Below are positions 14,264 through 22,423 of a DNA stretch of 39,318 nt, in pieces (within the stretch, counting starts at the first letter, position 1; every line of letters begins with the position of its first letter). The translations under genes and the position numbers were made by a program. The notes beneath the pieces were generated by a model. The model was not told the DNA's origin, searched no databases, and saw nothing but the letters and a program-made list of their open reading frames with translations. Location: NCBI GenBank assembly GCA_964364885.1, contig CAYIOA010000003.1, positions 1 to 39,318 on the forward strand. The letters run 5' to 3'. This stretch comes from UBA73 sp964364885. GTDB taxonomy: Archaea; Nanobdellota; Nanobdellia; Pacearchaeales; GW2011-AR1.

Positions 14264-15271
14264 CTAAAACAGCTTCCTCTGCCCGCTTTCCTTCTTTATT
14301 TCATTTAATTTCTCAAGCTGTTTTTCAATTCTCTCGGGGGAGAAATCATGCTCGCTAACTAGAATTTTCTTTACATTTTTCTCTTCTAGCTTTGGAAACT
14401 TGATTTTAATGGTGTTCACATTCGGCTTTTTAAAGATCTCAAAGATTTCCTGCCAGTTAAAGTCAAGCTGATGCTCCACCTCGCGAAAAATTTCTACCGG
14501 ATATTTTTTCGCCTTAACGAGAGCCAAAGCTTTCTTTGGGCCTATGCCCTTAATGCCTCCGGGATTAAAATCTGTTCCGACTAAAATAGCGAGACAGATT
14601 AGTTGGTCTGAGTTGATTTCCAGCTCGTTTAATACGGCAGTGTACTCAATTATCTGGGGAGAGATGTAAACAAAGCCAGAAGGAGTTTTTCTTTTTCTTG
14701 CTAATGTTAAGTTTTGAACCAATCTTCTTCCGCCTACGACTAAGGCATCATAATCCTGGCTTCCAACTGCGTATGCCTCTCCTTCTTTCACAAGATGGGC
14801 GCATTGCATCTCGCCTTCTCCAGGAGCCTGAACAACTGCAATGCCCATTGATTCTAGAAGGACTTTACTCTCCTCTACTTTTTCTTTATCTAATTTAACG
14901 AAACCTCTTGCGTATTTGCCCATTGATTCAATATCCTCTTCCTCTTTAGCAAGCTCGTATTTTGCCCGCGCTTCTTCTTTTGCTTCTGAGCGTATTTCAT
15001 GAGTTCTGCCTTTCAGCTTATGATATTCGCCATCGAAAACATAAATTAATTTTATTCCTTCTGATAACAAAGCAATATTCCTGTAAAACAATCCAGATAA
15101 ATGAGAAGTGACTCTTTTTTTAGAGTCCATTAAAGGAGTTCCATCTGGCTGTCTTATTGAACTTAAAAACTGATAAATTGCGTTATAAGCATCGACTGCA
15201 ATTATTCTTCCTTTTAATTCATTAAACGCCACGTCCTTTCTTGGGACTATCTCCCCTATCTGTAAACCCAT
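14264..15271 (-). CDS. fen: Flap endonuclease 1 (FEN1)
   Basis: 335 residues, the standard archaeal length. The N-domain has GRIIAVDAYNAIYQFLSSI (D27) and IYVFDGEYHKLKGR. The I-domain carries APGEGEMQCAHL (paired glutamates) and GSQDYDALVVGGRRLVQN, and the helix-hairpin-helix region is LVGTDFNPGGIKGIGPKKAL. The metal-binding acidic set appears complete. It removes 5' flaps from Okazaki fragments and in base repair, stimulated by PCNA. The C-terminus is ESGQRKLF, a truncated PCNA-box-like Q-x-x-L-F matching that of PolB. TTTATTAA lies 29 nt before the ATG. Confidence 0.95.
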   Translation of the reverse strand: MGLQIGEIVPRKDVAFNELKGRIIAVDAYNAIYQFLSSIRQPDGTPLMDSKKRVTSHLSGLFYRNIALLSEGIKLIYVFDGEYHKLKGRTHEIRSEAKEEARAKYELAKEEEDIESMGKYARGFVKLDKEKVEESKVLLESMGIAVVQAPGEGEMQCAHLVKEGEAYAVGSQDYDALVVGGRRLVQNLTLARKRKTPSGFVYISPQIIEYTAVLNELEINSDQLICLAILVGTDFNPGGIKGIGPKKALALVKAKKYPVEIFREVEHQLDFNWQEIFEIFKKPNVNTIKIKFPKLEEKNVKKILVSEHDFSPERIEKQLEKLNEIKKESGQRKLF

Positions 15272-15305
15272 TAAAATAGCAGGAAAAGGAGATTAATAAA
15301 ATTAT

Positions 15306-15698
15306 TTATCTTTTCCTCGAATAGTTGGCAAGACTCCTGAAAGTAGCTCCAACTTTGACATTTTCAAAATTAGTGATAGGCTGTTTTCCGCTGTCCCGAA
15401 ATCTTGGGAAGTATTTTTTCAGCAGACCCGCCTTTGCGTCTGCGTCCTCGTCTAGATTATCAAGATTCAATCCAGAAGCTCTGACCTCGCAGAGAAAAGC
15501 TTTGTATTTATTGCCTCTCGCTTCTGGTAGAGAATTTTCCCGAACTATCTGCTCGGTCATTCCGCGCTCATAGAGAAATTCGTCTTCTGGAGCTATCCCG
15601 CTCTCTGAGCAAAGCACCAAATAACCCAAACCGTCCTGGCGGGCCAGGGCTTCTCTTCTTTCTTCTTCTATTTGAGCAAGTTTTCTTTTATAATACAT
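15306..15698 (-). CDS. Hypothetical protein, 130 aa, soluble and charged
   Basis: Not recognised. MYYKRKLAQIEEERREALAR starts a probable coiled coil; the middle is acidic (NLDNLDEDADAKAGLL) and the end basic (ATFRSLANYSRKR). No membrane helix, signal peptide or paired cysteines. TTTATAAA at 15720-15727 lies exactly 29 nt before the ATG, strong support for a real leaderless gene. It follows the 15741-16082 orphan and precedes fen on the same strand, each with its own TATA box. Compositionally the orphans here look a little more GC-rich than neighbouring genes (by eye). Confidence 0.65.
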   Translation of the reverse strand: MYYKRKLAQIEEERREALARQDGLGYLVLCSESGIAPEDEFLYERGMTEQIVRENSLPEARGNKYKAFLCEVRASGLNLDNLDEDADAKAGLLKKYFPRFRDSGKQPITNFENVKVGATFRSLANYSRKR

Positions 15699-15740
15699 GG
15701 GAATATTAAAAAAACACGATTTATAAATCTTTTTAGGAGC

Positions 15741-16082
15741 TTAATGAATTTTCAGATAATCTTTTTCAGAACTAACACTTAGTCCAAGCTGCACCAATTC
15801 TTCCTTCATACTCATCAAACACTGGCTTTTATATTCGGATGGAATTTCTCTTTCAGTGCTCCTGCAGACGAAACCTGTTTCGCCTAAAACGCCTTTACTT
15901 CTGTTTTCCATGGATAAAAGCCGGTATTTCACAGCAAACCCTATAGGACATTTAGAAACATCTGCTTTTATTTCGAGCTCTGCCCTGCCGCATCTTTTTT
16001 TCGCTCGGGCAACAGCTGATTCAACAACTTCGGCAAAATCCCTAAAAGTAAAGGTGAGATTATAATTTCTTTGCCTGTCCAT
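15741..16082 (-). CDS. Hypothetical protein, 113 aa
   Basis: Not recognised. It has an alpha/beta look: FTFRDFAEVVESAVARAKKR, AELEIKADVSKCPIGFAVKY, then a second half with VCRSTEREIPSEYKSQCLMS. Four cysteines are spread out (KRCGRA, SKCPI, FVCRS, SQCLM) and do not form an obvious zinc ribbon. TTTAAAAA lies 29 nt before the ATG at 16082, supporting expression. Divergent from polB. Confidence 0.6.
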   Translation of the reverse strand: MDRQRNYNLTFTFRDFAEVVESAVARAKKRCGRAELEIKADVSKCPIGFAVKYRLLSMENRSKGVLGETGFVCRSTEREIPSEYKSQCLMSMKEELVQLGLSVSSEKDYLKIH

Positions 16083-16163
16083 TTTGTATTTATAGTTTAT
16101 AGGTTTTTAAATTTAATTAGATTAAATCATATAACTTAAAAACATCAGTATACTAATAAAAAC

Positions 16164-18494
16164 ATGAAAGGCTACATTGTATATTCAACGTATGATACAT
16201 TAAATAACGAGGGGGTTATTCAATTGTTTGGGAGACTTGAAAACGGAGAGTCGTTTGCAACAATAAACAAAATAGAGCCGTATTTTTTTGTCAAGAAAGA
16301 GGAAGAGAAAAAGATGAGGGGGCTGATAAAAAATGCGAAAGTAGAGGATACTAATTTAACAACTTTTGATAATAAAAAAGTGATAAGAGTTTCATTTGAA
16401 AATAATTCTGAATTAAATGCTGGAGTAAAGGCAATCTCAAAAAAAGTCCTGACATTTGAGGCAGATATCAGACCGCATTATAGATTTATGATAGACAATG
16501 ACTTGTTAGGAAGCTTGGAAATTGAAGGCGATTATGACTCCTCGGAAAAAATAGACCGGGTTTACAAAGAACCAAAAATATCCCCAATTGAGTTTAAACC
16601 AAAATTAAAAATTGCCTCTATTGATATAGAATCTGATAAAAAAACCGGGAAATTATTTTGCATTGGAGTTTATTCAGAGAATTACAGGAAAAGCTTTATG
16701 ATAACTGAGCATAAACTTACAAACACTATCTCCTGCAAGAATGAAGAGGAATGCTTGGAGAGATTCAGGAATGAATTGATAAAATTAGATCCTGATATAA
16801 TAACTGGATGGAATGTCATAGACTTTGATTTAGCTTATTTAAAAGAGCTTTTTAGAAAGAATAAGATAGAGTTTGATTTGGGAAGAACAAATGAAGAAGC
16901 GAAAATTAGAATAGAGTCTAACTTTTTTAGATCATCGTCAGCAGATGTACCCGGAAGACAGGTGCTTGACGGCTTGAACTTAATAAAAGATCCATTTATA
17001 AAAGAGGCTCCTTCGATAAAAAAAGCAAAATACGACTCTCTTACATTGGAGGATGTGTCGCAGGCTGTTCTTAAGAGAGGCAAAATGATAAGAGGAAAAG
17101 ATAGGCATGATGAAATTGGAGAGATGTATAAAGAGAATACAGAAAAAAGCCATCAAAGTCTCGCGGATTACAACTTGAATGACTGCGAACTTGTATATGA
17201 AATATTAAAGGAAACAAAAATAGTTGAATTAGCTGTTGAGCGCTCGCAATTAACAGGCATGCCATTGGACAGAATTACCGGCTCTATTGCTTCTTTTGAT
17301 TCTTTATATATCAGAGAGGCTCATAAGAGGGGTTTTGTCTCTCCAACAATGAACTACAAACAAAAAGAGGAAAGAATACGAGGAGGATATGTCCAATCGC
17401 TAAATCCTGGAATTTATAAAAATGTTCTTGTCTTAGATTTTAAATCCCTGTATCCTTCTATAATAAGGACGTTTAACATTGACCCTGCATCTTTTCTGAA
17501 AAAAAAGGAGAAGGGAAGTATTGAAGCGCCGAATGGAGCCTGGTTCAGAAACCAAGAAGGAATTTTACCCAGCATAATAGAGAGATTGCATAAAGAAAGG
17601 GAAAAAGCTAAAAAAGAAAAAAGAGAATTCTCAAGCTACGCAATAAAGACTATAATGAATTCTTTTTTCGGAGTTCTTGCCTCGCCAAACTGCCGTTATT
17701 TTGATTTAAAAATGGCGAATGCGATAACGCACTTCGGGCAGTTTATAATTAAACTAACTGCAAAAGAGATTGAAAAAGAGGGCTATAAAGTGATATACTC
17801 TGATACTGATTCTGTTTTTGTTGAGACAGGCCTAGGCAAGAGCAAGGCTGACTCACTTGGAGAGGAGATAGAAGATAAAGTGAATAAATTTTATAAAGAT
17901 TATGTGAGAAAATTCTACAGCCGCGATTCTTTTCTTGAACTGGAGTTTGAGAAACAGTATATTATGCTAATGATACCCCAGACAAGAGGAAAAGAGATAA
18001 CTGCTGCCAAGAAAAGGTATGCCGGGCTGATAGAAAAAGATGGAAAGGAGGAACTTGATATAGTTGGTTTAGAAGCAATTCGGGGGGACTGGACAGAAGC
18101 GGCGCAAGAATTTCAAAAGGAACTCTTGATTAAATTATTTCATGACGAGCCGGTTGAGAAATTTATTAAAGAATTTATTAAAAAAATCAGAGAGGGAAAA
18201 CTCGATAATATGCTTGTTTACAGGAAGTCGATAAGAAAGTCTCTTGAAGAATACACTAAAACAACGCCTCCGCATGTTAAAGCAGCCAGACAGCTTGATA
18301 ATTTAGAGTCAAATGTTATAGAATATTATGTAACTGTTGAGGGCCCTGAGCCAATACAAAAATTGAAGCATAAAATTGATTACGAGCATTATATTGAAAA
18401 ACAGATTCAGCCAATAGCAAATCAAATTTTAATACTTTTTAACAAGTCATTTGAAGAATTGTTTCAAAGAGTAAAACAAAGTAAATTATTCTGA
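16164..18494 (+). CDS. polB: DNA polymerase, family B
   Basis: 776 residues, the usual archaeal PolB size. Proofreading exonuclease motifs are intact: IASIDIESD (D154, E156), DPDIITGWNVIDFDLAYL and DYNLNDCELV. Polymerase motifs are intact too: LDFKSLYPSIIRTFN (D425), KTIMNSFFGVLAS, YSDTDSVF (D547, D549) and AKKRYAGL. It is therefore predicted to be an active, proofreading replicative or repair polymerase. The last residues, RVKQSKLF, give a Q-x-K-L-F tail likely to bind PCNA. CTTAAAAAC about 30 nt upstream predicts a leaderless mRNA. The next gene, a cysteine desulfurase, begins one base after the stop. Confidence 0.97.
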   Translation: MKGYIVYSTYDTLNNEGVIQLFGRLENGESFATINKIEPYFFVKKEEEKKMRGLIKNAKVEDTNLTTFDNKKVIRVSFENNSELNAGVKAISKKVLTFEADIRPHYRFMIDNDLLGSLEIEGDYDSSEKIDRVYKEPKISPIEFKPKLKIASIDIESDKKTGKLFCIGVYSENYRKSFMITEHKLTNTISCKNEEECLERFRNELIKLDPDIITGWNVIDFDLAYLKELFRKNKIEFDLGRTNEEAKIRIESNFFRSSSADVPGRQVLDGLNLIKDPFIKEAPSIKKAKYDSLTLEDVSQAVLKRGKMIRGKDRHDEIGEMYKENTEKSHQSLADYNLNDCELVYEILKETKIVELAVERSQLTGMPLDRITGSIASFDSLYIREAHKRGFVSPTMNYKQKEERIRGGYVQSLNPGIYKNVLVLDFKSLYPSIIRTFNIDPASFLKKKEKGSIEAPNGAWFRNQEGILPSIIERLHKEREKAKKEKREFSSYAIKTIMNSFFGVLASPNCRYFDLKMANAITHFGQFIIKLTAKEIEKEGYKVIYSDTDSVFVETGLGKSKADSLGEEIEDKVNKFYKDYVRKFYSRDSFLELEFEKQYIMLMIPQTRGKEITAAKKRYAGLIEKDGKEELDIVGLEAIRGDWTEAAQEFQKELLIKLFHDEPVEKFIKEFIKKIREGKLDNMLVYRKSIRKSLEEYTKTTPPHVKAARQLDNLESNVIEYYVTVEGPEPIQKLKHKIDYEHYIEKQIQPIANQILILFNKSFEELFQRVKQSKLF

Positions 18495-18495
18495 A

Positions 18496-19608
18496 ATGGG
18501 AAAGATAATATATCTCGATAATGCCGCTACAACGCGTGTTAAAGAAGAAGTTGTTAGAGTTATGCAAGAATATCTTGTTAAAGAGTATGGGAATCCTTCA
18601 TCTTTGCATCAATCCGGGGAGAATGCAAAGAAAGCTGTAAATGGCGCAAGGGACAAACTTGCAAAAGAGATTAATGCAAATTCCCGAGAGATAATTTTTA
18701 CCTCTGGAGGAACTGAATCTAATAATCTGGCAATTCTGGGAGCTGCAGGCGCATATCCCAATAAAAAAAAGATAATAGTGGGCTCAGCAGAGCATCCTTC
18801 TGTTTTAGAAACATGCGAATTTTTAGAGAAGAAGAACTATGATATAATAAAAATTCCTGCTGATAAAGACGGAATTATTAGAATTTCAGAACTGGAAACT
18901 GAAATAAAAAAAAATTGCAAGGAAATTTTATTGGCGTCGTTTATGCATGTCAATAATATAACCGGCACAATTCAAGATGTTGCCAGAATAGGAAAAATAT
19001 GCAGGGAGAACAATGTTTTTTTTCATAGCGACGGAGCGCAGAGTTTTGGAAAATTAGAAATTGATGTTAAAAAAATGAGCATTGATTTGTTTTCTGCGTC
19101 TGCCCATAAGATTGGAGGACCAAAAGGGATTGGCTTTCTTTATATAAAGGAAGGGATAAAAATAAACCCAATTATTTTTGGAGGAGGACAGGAGAGAGGC
19201 TTAAGAAGCGGCACAGAAAATGTTCCGGCTATTGCTGGTTTTGCAAAGGCGCTTGAAATCTCCAGAAGGACAGATAAAAAAAAGATATTAAAATTGCGTG
19301 ATAAAATTATTCTGGAGCTTGAGAAAATTGGAGGAGAGATTAGCGGCTCAAAAGAAAAAAGAATTTATAATAACATTGCTGTTTCCTTTCCAGAAATCGA
19401 ATCAGAGGCGCTCGTTATTTATCTCTCACAGAAAAAGATTTATGTTTCTGCAGGGAGCGCGTGCGATAGCAATAAAGAATTTGAAAAAGCAGCGCATGAT
19501 GAAAAAGAATTAATTAGAATAACTCTGAATGAAGATTTAAGCTATAAAGATGCGGAGTATTTGATTAATGAAATTAAAAAGGCAGTAAAAATTTTTAGTC
19601 TCAAATAA
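18496..19608 (+). CDS. Cysteine desulfurase, NifS/IscS family
   Basis: 370 residues. Fold-type I PLP enzyme with YLDNAATT at the N-terminus, SGGTESNN (phosphate loop), SAEHPSVLE (PLP-stacking His), HSDGAQSFGK, the Schiff-base lysine K205 in SASAHKIGGPKG, RSGTENVPAIAGF, and the catalytic cysteine C323 in SAGSACDSNKE. It takes sulfur from cysteine as an enzyme persulfide, for Fe-S clusters or tRNA thiolation. No IscU, SufBCD or ThiI is nearby. The start is fixed by a 1-nt gap after polB, implying co-transcription and translational coupling with the polymerase, an unusual pairing. Confidence 0.93.
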   Translation: MGKIIYLDNAATTRVKEEVVRVMQEYLVKEYGNPSSLHQSGENAKKAVNGARDKLAKEINANSREIIFTSGGTESNNLAILGAAGAYPNKKKIIVGSAEHPSVLETCEFLEKKNYDIIKIPADKDGIIRISELETEIKKNCKEILLASFMHVNNITGTIQDVARIGKICRENNVFFHSDGAQSFGKLEIDVKKMSIDLFSASAHKIGGPKGIGFLYIKEGIKINPIIFGGGQERGLRSGTENVPAIAGFAKALEISRRTDKKKILKLRDKIILELEKIGGEISGSKEKRIYNNIAVSFPEIESEALVIYLSQKKIYVSAGSACDSNKEFEKAAHDEKELIRITLNEDLSYKDAEYLINEIKKAVKIFSLK

Positions 19609-19670
19609 GAATAGAGGAGAAAACTATTTAAATGATATAAACATGATATAATCAGATTAAATAAAATAAA

Positions 19671-19680
19671 AAAGGAGGTG
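19671..19680 (+). promoter_or_regulatory. Strong Shine-Dalgarno sequence
   Basis: AAAGGAGGTG, continuing with AAA to ATG 19684 and leaving 5 nt between GGAGG and the ATG. This is near-perfect complementarity to the 16S rRNA 3' end and stands out in a window where most genes appear leaderless. It decides the start at 19684 rather than GTG 19678. Confidence 0.65.
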
Positions 19681-19683
19681 AAA

Positions 19684-20025
19684 ATGGCCAAAGTTGGTGG
19701 GGTAAATATGATTGGCAAGTGGGCTTTTTTAATTGGTTTTGTCCTTGCAGTCTTATTGGGAGCTTTCTCTAGAACGTTAACGCCTTACATGGTTTATGCG
19801 TTGGTTGTAATAGGACTTGTTGTCGGCTTTTTGAATGTAGCTGGCAGGGAAGTATCTCAATTCCTGATATCTGGTGCTGTTTTAGTTATCGTGGCTTCGT
19901 TAGGTCAAGAGACTATTTCAACTGTGCCTATCATGGGCAGTGTTTTGCAAGCATTACTAACCTTATTCGTACCAGCAACACTTATTGTTGCAGTAAAGCA
20001 TGCCTTTAGCTTAGCAAAGAATTAA
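19684..20025 (+). CDS. Small membrane protein, 113 aa
   Basis: Start ATG 19684 (MAKVGGVNMIGKWAFLIGFV), set by the strong Shine-Dalgarno. It has about four short membrane helices: WAFLIGFVLAVLLGAF, YMVYALVVIGLVVGFLNVA, FLISGAVLVIVASLG and VLQALLTLFVPATLIVAVKH. Few charges, no extramembrane domain. Similar proteins are common in DPANN genomes but I know no function. A TATTTAAATG element near 19625 predicts a ~30-nt 5' leader. The strong ribosome site suggests high expression. It is followed by a T-rich terminator. Confidence 0.75.
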   Translation: MAKVGGVNMIGKWAFLIGFVLAVLLGAFSRTLTPYMVYALVVIGLVVGFLNVAGREVSQFLISGAVLVIVASLGQETISTVPIMGSVLQALLTLFVPATLIVAVKHAFSLAKN

Positions 20026-20030
20026 AACTC

Positions 20031-20058
20031 CTTTTTTCTTTTTATTATTTTATTTTTT
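20031..20058 (+). terminator. T-rich transcription terminator
   Basis: Several T runs (cttttttctttttattattt then tattttttaa) start 5 nt after the stop of the small membrane gene, with no stem-loop. Archaeal polymerases terminate at such U-tracts. Confidence 0.5.
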
Positions 20059-20099
20059 AACACACAAAGACTTAAATATAATTATCCTTTATTATAAAA

Positions 20100-21020
20100 A
20101 TGAAAGGTAAAGAGGGAAATGTTAAAATAGGTCCGAATATTTATTTTTATTATTGGACTATACCTCTCTTTTTTGTTTTTCTGCTTCTAAATTATTACTC
20201 CAGAAATTTTAGGATTGAGACTCTTGATATTGATTTGATGATATCTATTGTGTCTTTTCTTTTTGGCTTTTTGATTACTATAAGCTTTTCTATGTTATTG
20301 ACTAGAGTTGCTGCATTAAAAGAAGCGCTTGCCGGCGAGACTGGAAGATTAGTCAGCTTGTACCATTTGTCCAAGAATTTAGGAGAAAAGTTTCATAAAA
20401 AAGTAGCTGACAAAATAGATGACTACACTAAAAAGACTCTCGGCTTTTACACGAATTATGAACTTGGAAGAGAAGAAATCTATGGAATGTATGATGATTT
20501 AGATTCTATGGAGATTAAGAATGATAAACAGGGCGCTATCGTGAATTCGTTTTTATATGTTCTTGGCGAGCTAGAGCCAATAAGAGAAAAACTTGAATAT
20601 TTAACAGGAAGAAGAATGGAATGGTCTTTGAAATTCTCTAATTATGTTCTTGGGATTATTTTGGTAGTTTTGTTATTTTTGAACCGGGGGGACAGCTTTA
20701 CAAACACCCTTTTCATAATTTTGTCTACAATAATAGTCTTCATATTCTTGATTATCGAGGATTATGACTCTCTGCGCATTGGAGATTATATCTCTAATAT
20801 AAGCAATTCTGAGCAGATATTTGACATGCTCGGGAGAAACCGATATTACCCGCAGTCTGTTCTGGAAAGAGTTAGACTAGAAAGCGGAAAAACTTACAGA
20901 ATAGGAATTTATAACAAACATAAAAAAGAAGAGCAGATATTTGACATTGTATATTCGCAAACTTTTGATGCCAGGATAAAACGCCTGTTAAAAGTTTTAG
21001 GAAGAAAAAATAATAATTAA
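20100..21020 (+). CDS. Four-helix membrane protein, DUF4239-like
   Basis: 306 residues. Two N-terminal membrane helices (~17-35, IPLFFVFLLLNYY; ~48-72, MISIVSFLFGFLITISFSML) are followed by a long cytoplasmic helical region (~73-175: VAALKEALAGETGRLVSLYH...) and two more helices (~180-222, YVLGIILVVLLFLN and LFIILSTIIVFIFLIIEDYD), then a C-terminal domain ending LLKVLGRKNNN. The layout of paired helices around a helical insert recalls the bestrophin-like DUF4239 family, but I am not certain. CTTAAATATA 29 nt before the ATG supports a leaderless start. Confidence 0.75.
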   Translation: MKGKEGNVKIGPNIYFYYWTIPLFFVFLLLNYYSRNFRIETLDIDLMISIVSFLFGFLITISFSMLLTRVAALKEALAGETGRLVSLYHLSKNLGEKFHKKVADKIDDYTKKTLGFYTNYELGREEIYGMYDDLDSMEIKNDKQGAIVNSFLYVLGELEPIREKLEYLTGRRMEWSLKFSNYVLGIILVVLLFLNRGDSFTNTLFIILSTIIVFIFLIIEDYDSLRIGDYISNISNSEQIFDMLGRNRYYPQSVLERVRLESGKTYRIGIYNKHKKEEQIFDIVYSQTFDARIKRLLKVLGRKNNN

Positions 21021-21064
21021 AGATTAGGGGATAAATTTATAATTATCACTTGTTTCATATTTTT

Positions 21065-21757
21065 ATGGATGTGAAAAACAAAATAGTTCTAATTACCGGC
21101 GCCAGCAGCGGCATAGGAAAGTCTATTGCGGAATTATCCCTGAAAAAAGGAGCGAGGGTTGTAGTATTTGGCTTAAACAAACCATCTTTGGATGTTGAAT
21201 TTTATAAAACTGACGTCTCTAAAGAAAACGAGATAAAAAAATCCTTATCTAGACTCAAGAAAATTGATGTGCTGATTAATAATGCCGGTGTTGCAAAAAC
21301 TGCAAAAGTCCAAGAGACATCAAATGAAATTTTGGATGAAATGCTGACTATTAATTTTAAGGGCTTATTCTGGATGTCGAAACACTCAATTCCAAAATTC
21401 AATGATGGCGGGTGTATTATTAACATCAGCTCTCTTGCAGGCATAAAAAGTTTTGAGGGATATGGAGTTTACTGCGCGACAAAATCAGCAGTTATTAGTC
21501 TTACAAAAACTCTTGCTTTAGAATTGGCAAACAGAAAAATTAGGGTTAATTCTATAGCCCCAGGAGTAATTGATACTAAGATATGGAAAAAAATTTATGG
21601 AAAGGAAGGCAGAAAAAAATTTAAAGAATATTCTAAATATCCTCTTCTTAAAAGGGCTGGCAAGCCTGAGGAAATAGCCAAGACGGCGTTATTTATCTGT
21701 GAAAATGATTATATCAATGGAGAGACTATTGTTGTTGACGGCGGGGAGCAGGTTTAG
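21065..21757 (+). CDS. Short-chain dehydrogenase/reductase (FabG-like)
   Basis: 230 residues from ATG 21065 (MDVKNKIVLITGASSGIGKS). NAD(P)-binding TGASSGIG, D-V segment FYKTDVSKENE, NNAG at DVLINNAGVAKT, catalytic serine in INISSLAGIKS, and Y-x-x-x-K in YGVYCATKSA, followed by VNSIAPGVIDT and the C-terminal NGETIVVDGG. All four catalytic residues (N, S, Y, K) are present. The substrate is unknown: a 3-oxoacyl or sugar/polyol reductase is possible. TTTATAAT at 21036 lies 29 nt before ATG 21065, which excludes the TTG at 21050. Confidence 0.93.
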   Translation: MDVKNKIVLITGASSGIGKSIAELSLKKGARVVVFGLNKPSLDVEFYKTDVSKENEIKKSLSRLKKIDVLINNAGVAKTAKVQETSNEILDEMLTINFKGLFWMSKHSIPKFNDGGCIINISSLAGIKSFEGYGVYCATKSAVISLTKTLALELANRKIRVNSIAPGVIDTKIWKKIYGKEGRKKFKEYSKYPLLKRAGKPEEIAKTALFICENDYINGETIVVDGGEQV

Positions 21758-21773
21758 TAGAATAGTCGACATC

Positions 21774-21781
21774 TTTATAAA
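21774..21781 (+). promoter_or_regulatory. TATA box of the 20-codon arginine-rich ORF
   Basis: TTTATAAA with its first base exactly 29 nt before ATG 21803, the same spacing as the promoters of established genes in this window. Confidence 0.5.
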
Positions 21782-21802
21782 TGTCTTATTGCCTTTATAG
21801 GC

Positions 21803-21865
21803 ATGAGAAAGTCCATAAGAAGATCGCGGAGAAGAAGAAAATTGTTGAAGAGATTGAAAAAATAG
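21803..21865 (+). CDS. 20-aa arginine/lysine-rich microprotein
   Basis: The ORF encodes MRKSIRRSRRRRKLLKRLKK and a stop. It has 15 basic residues of 20 and would form one cationic helix, resembling eL41 or other rRNA-binding peptides. Its expression is supported only by the TATA box 29 nt upstream and by its neat fit between the SDR gene and the stop of the convergent DUF5652 gene (stop codons abut). It could be a ribosome-associated or nucleic-acid-binding peptide. No homologue was recognised. Confidence 0.5.
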   Translation: MRKSIRRSRRRRKLLKRLKK

Positions 21866-22138
21866 TTATTTTTTTATCTTAGTTCTGATATTTCTTCTTG
21901 ACTTTTTTATCTGGAGTTTCTTTTTTGAAAAGACAAAAATGTAAAGTATCTCCAGCAAGCCCATGGTGTTAACAAAAAGCAAGACAATAAACCAAATTGG
22001 CTGATTTGAGCGTCCTGCCCGCCAGAGAGCAAGAGCTTTCCAGATTAAAGACCATACTAAAACAATTATGATAAACCATAAGGGAACTGAATATTGCGAA
22101 GCCAATTGCTGAAGCAGAGAGATTAATTCGCTTGCCAT
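21866..22138 (-). CDS. DUF5652-family small membrane protein
   Basis: 90 residues. Two membrane helices: PLWFIIIVLVWSLIWKALAL (~19-38) and PIWFIVLLFVNTMGLLEIL (~47-65), separated by WRAGRSNQ, then a very basic tail (KKKLQIKKSRRNIRTKIKK). W-S-L-x-W-K-x-x-A-L-W and W-F-x-x-L-x-x-N-T-x-G-x-L-E are features I associate with DUF5652, a PLDc_N-like domain common in DPANN archaea and candidate-phyla bacteria. No enzymatic role is known. A TTTTATATAG box precedes the start. Confidence 0.8.
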   Translation of the reverse strand: MASELISLLQQLASQYSVPLWFIIIVLVWSLIWKALALWRAGRSNQPIWFIVLLFVNTMGLLEILYIFVFSKKKLQIKKSRRNIRTKIKK

Positions 22139-22253
22139 TGAGAGAAGAAAGTTGCGCTATATAAAAACTTTTTGTGTGAATGTTAACAGAACTTTGTCAG
22201 ATAAAGAGATTGCCTAAAATTTCGCTATCCCCACCTCAAACTGATAGGTATTC

Positions 22254-22278
22254 TTCGCGAAATTTTTCGCTTCGCGAG
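22254..22278. repeat. Palindromic element rich in TTCGCGAA
   Basis: TCGCGAA (22255-22261), 9-nt centre ATTTTTCGC, TTCGCGA (22271-22277): a perfect 7-bp inverted repeat extendable by a T-G pair. TTCGCGAA at its left end is also a palindrome. The CG-rich composition is unlike the surroundings. Confidence 0.5.
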
Positions 22279-22290
22279 CAACAATCTCTA

Positions 22291-22344
22291 ATTGTCAAAT
22301 TGACGACGCAGCAAGTTGCAGGGCATTAAACCCAATTTGACAAT
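22291..22344. repeat. Nested palindromic element
   Basis: Perfect 12-bp inverted repeat ATTGTCAAATTG (22291-22302) / CAATTTGACAAT (22333-22344). The 30-nt interior itself contains GCAGC-AA-GTTGC, a 5-bp hairpin resembling a decayed GC-rich REP-type hairpin. Confidence 0.55.
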
Positions 22345-22423
22345 AAAATAGTTTTGTCACTCTAAAAATAAGAATTTAATTTTTTATAGTTTAATAGACG
22401 ATAAAAAATATTATATGGAAATC

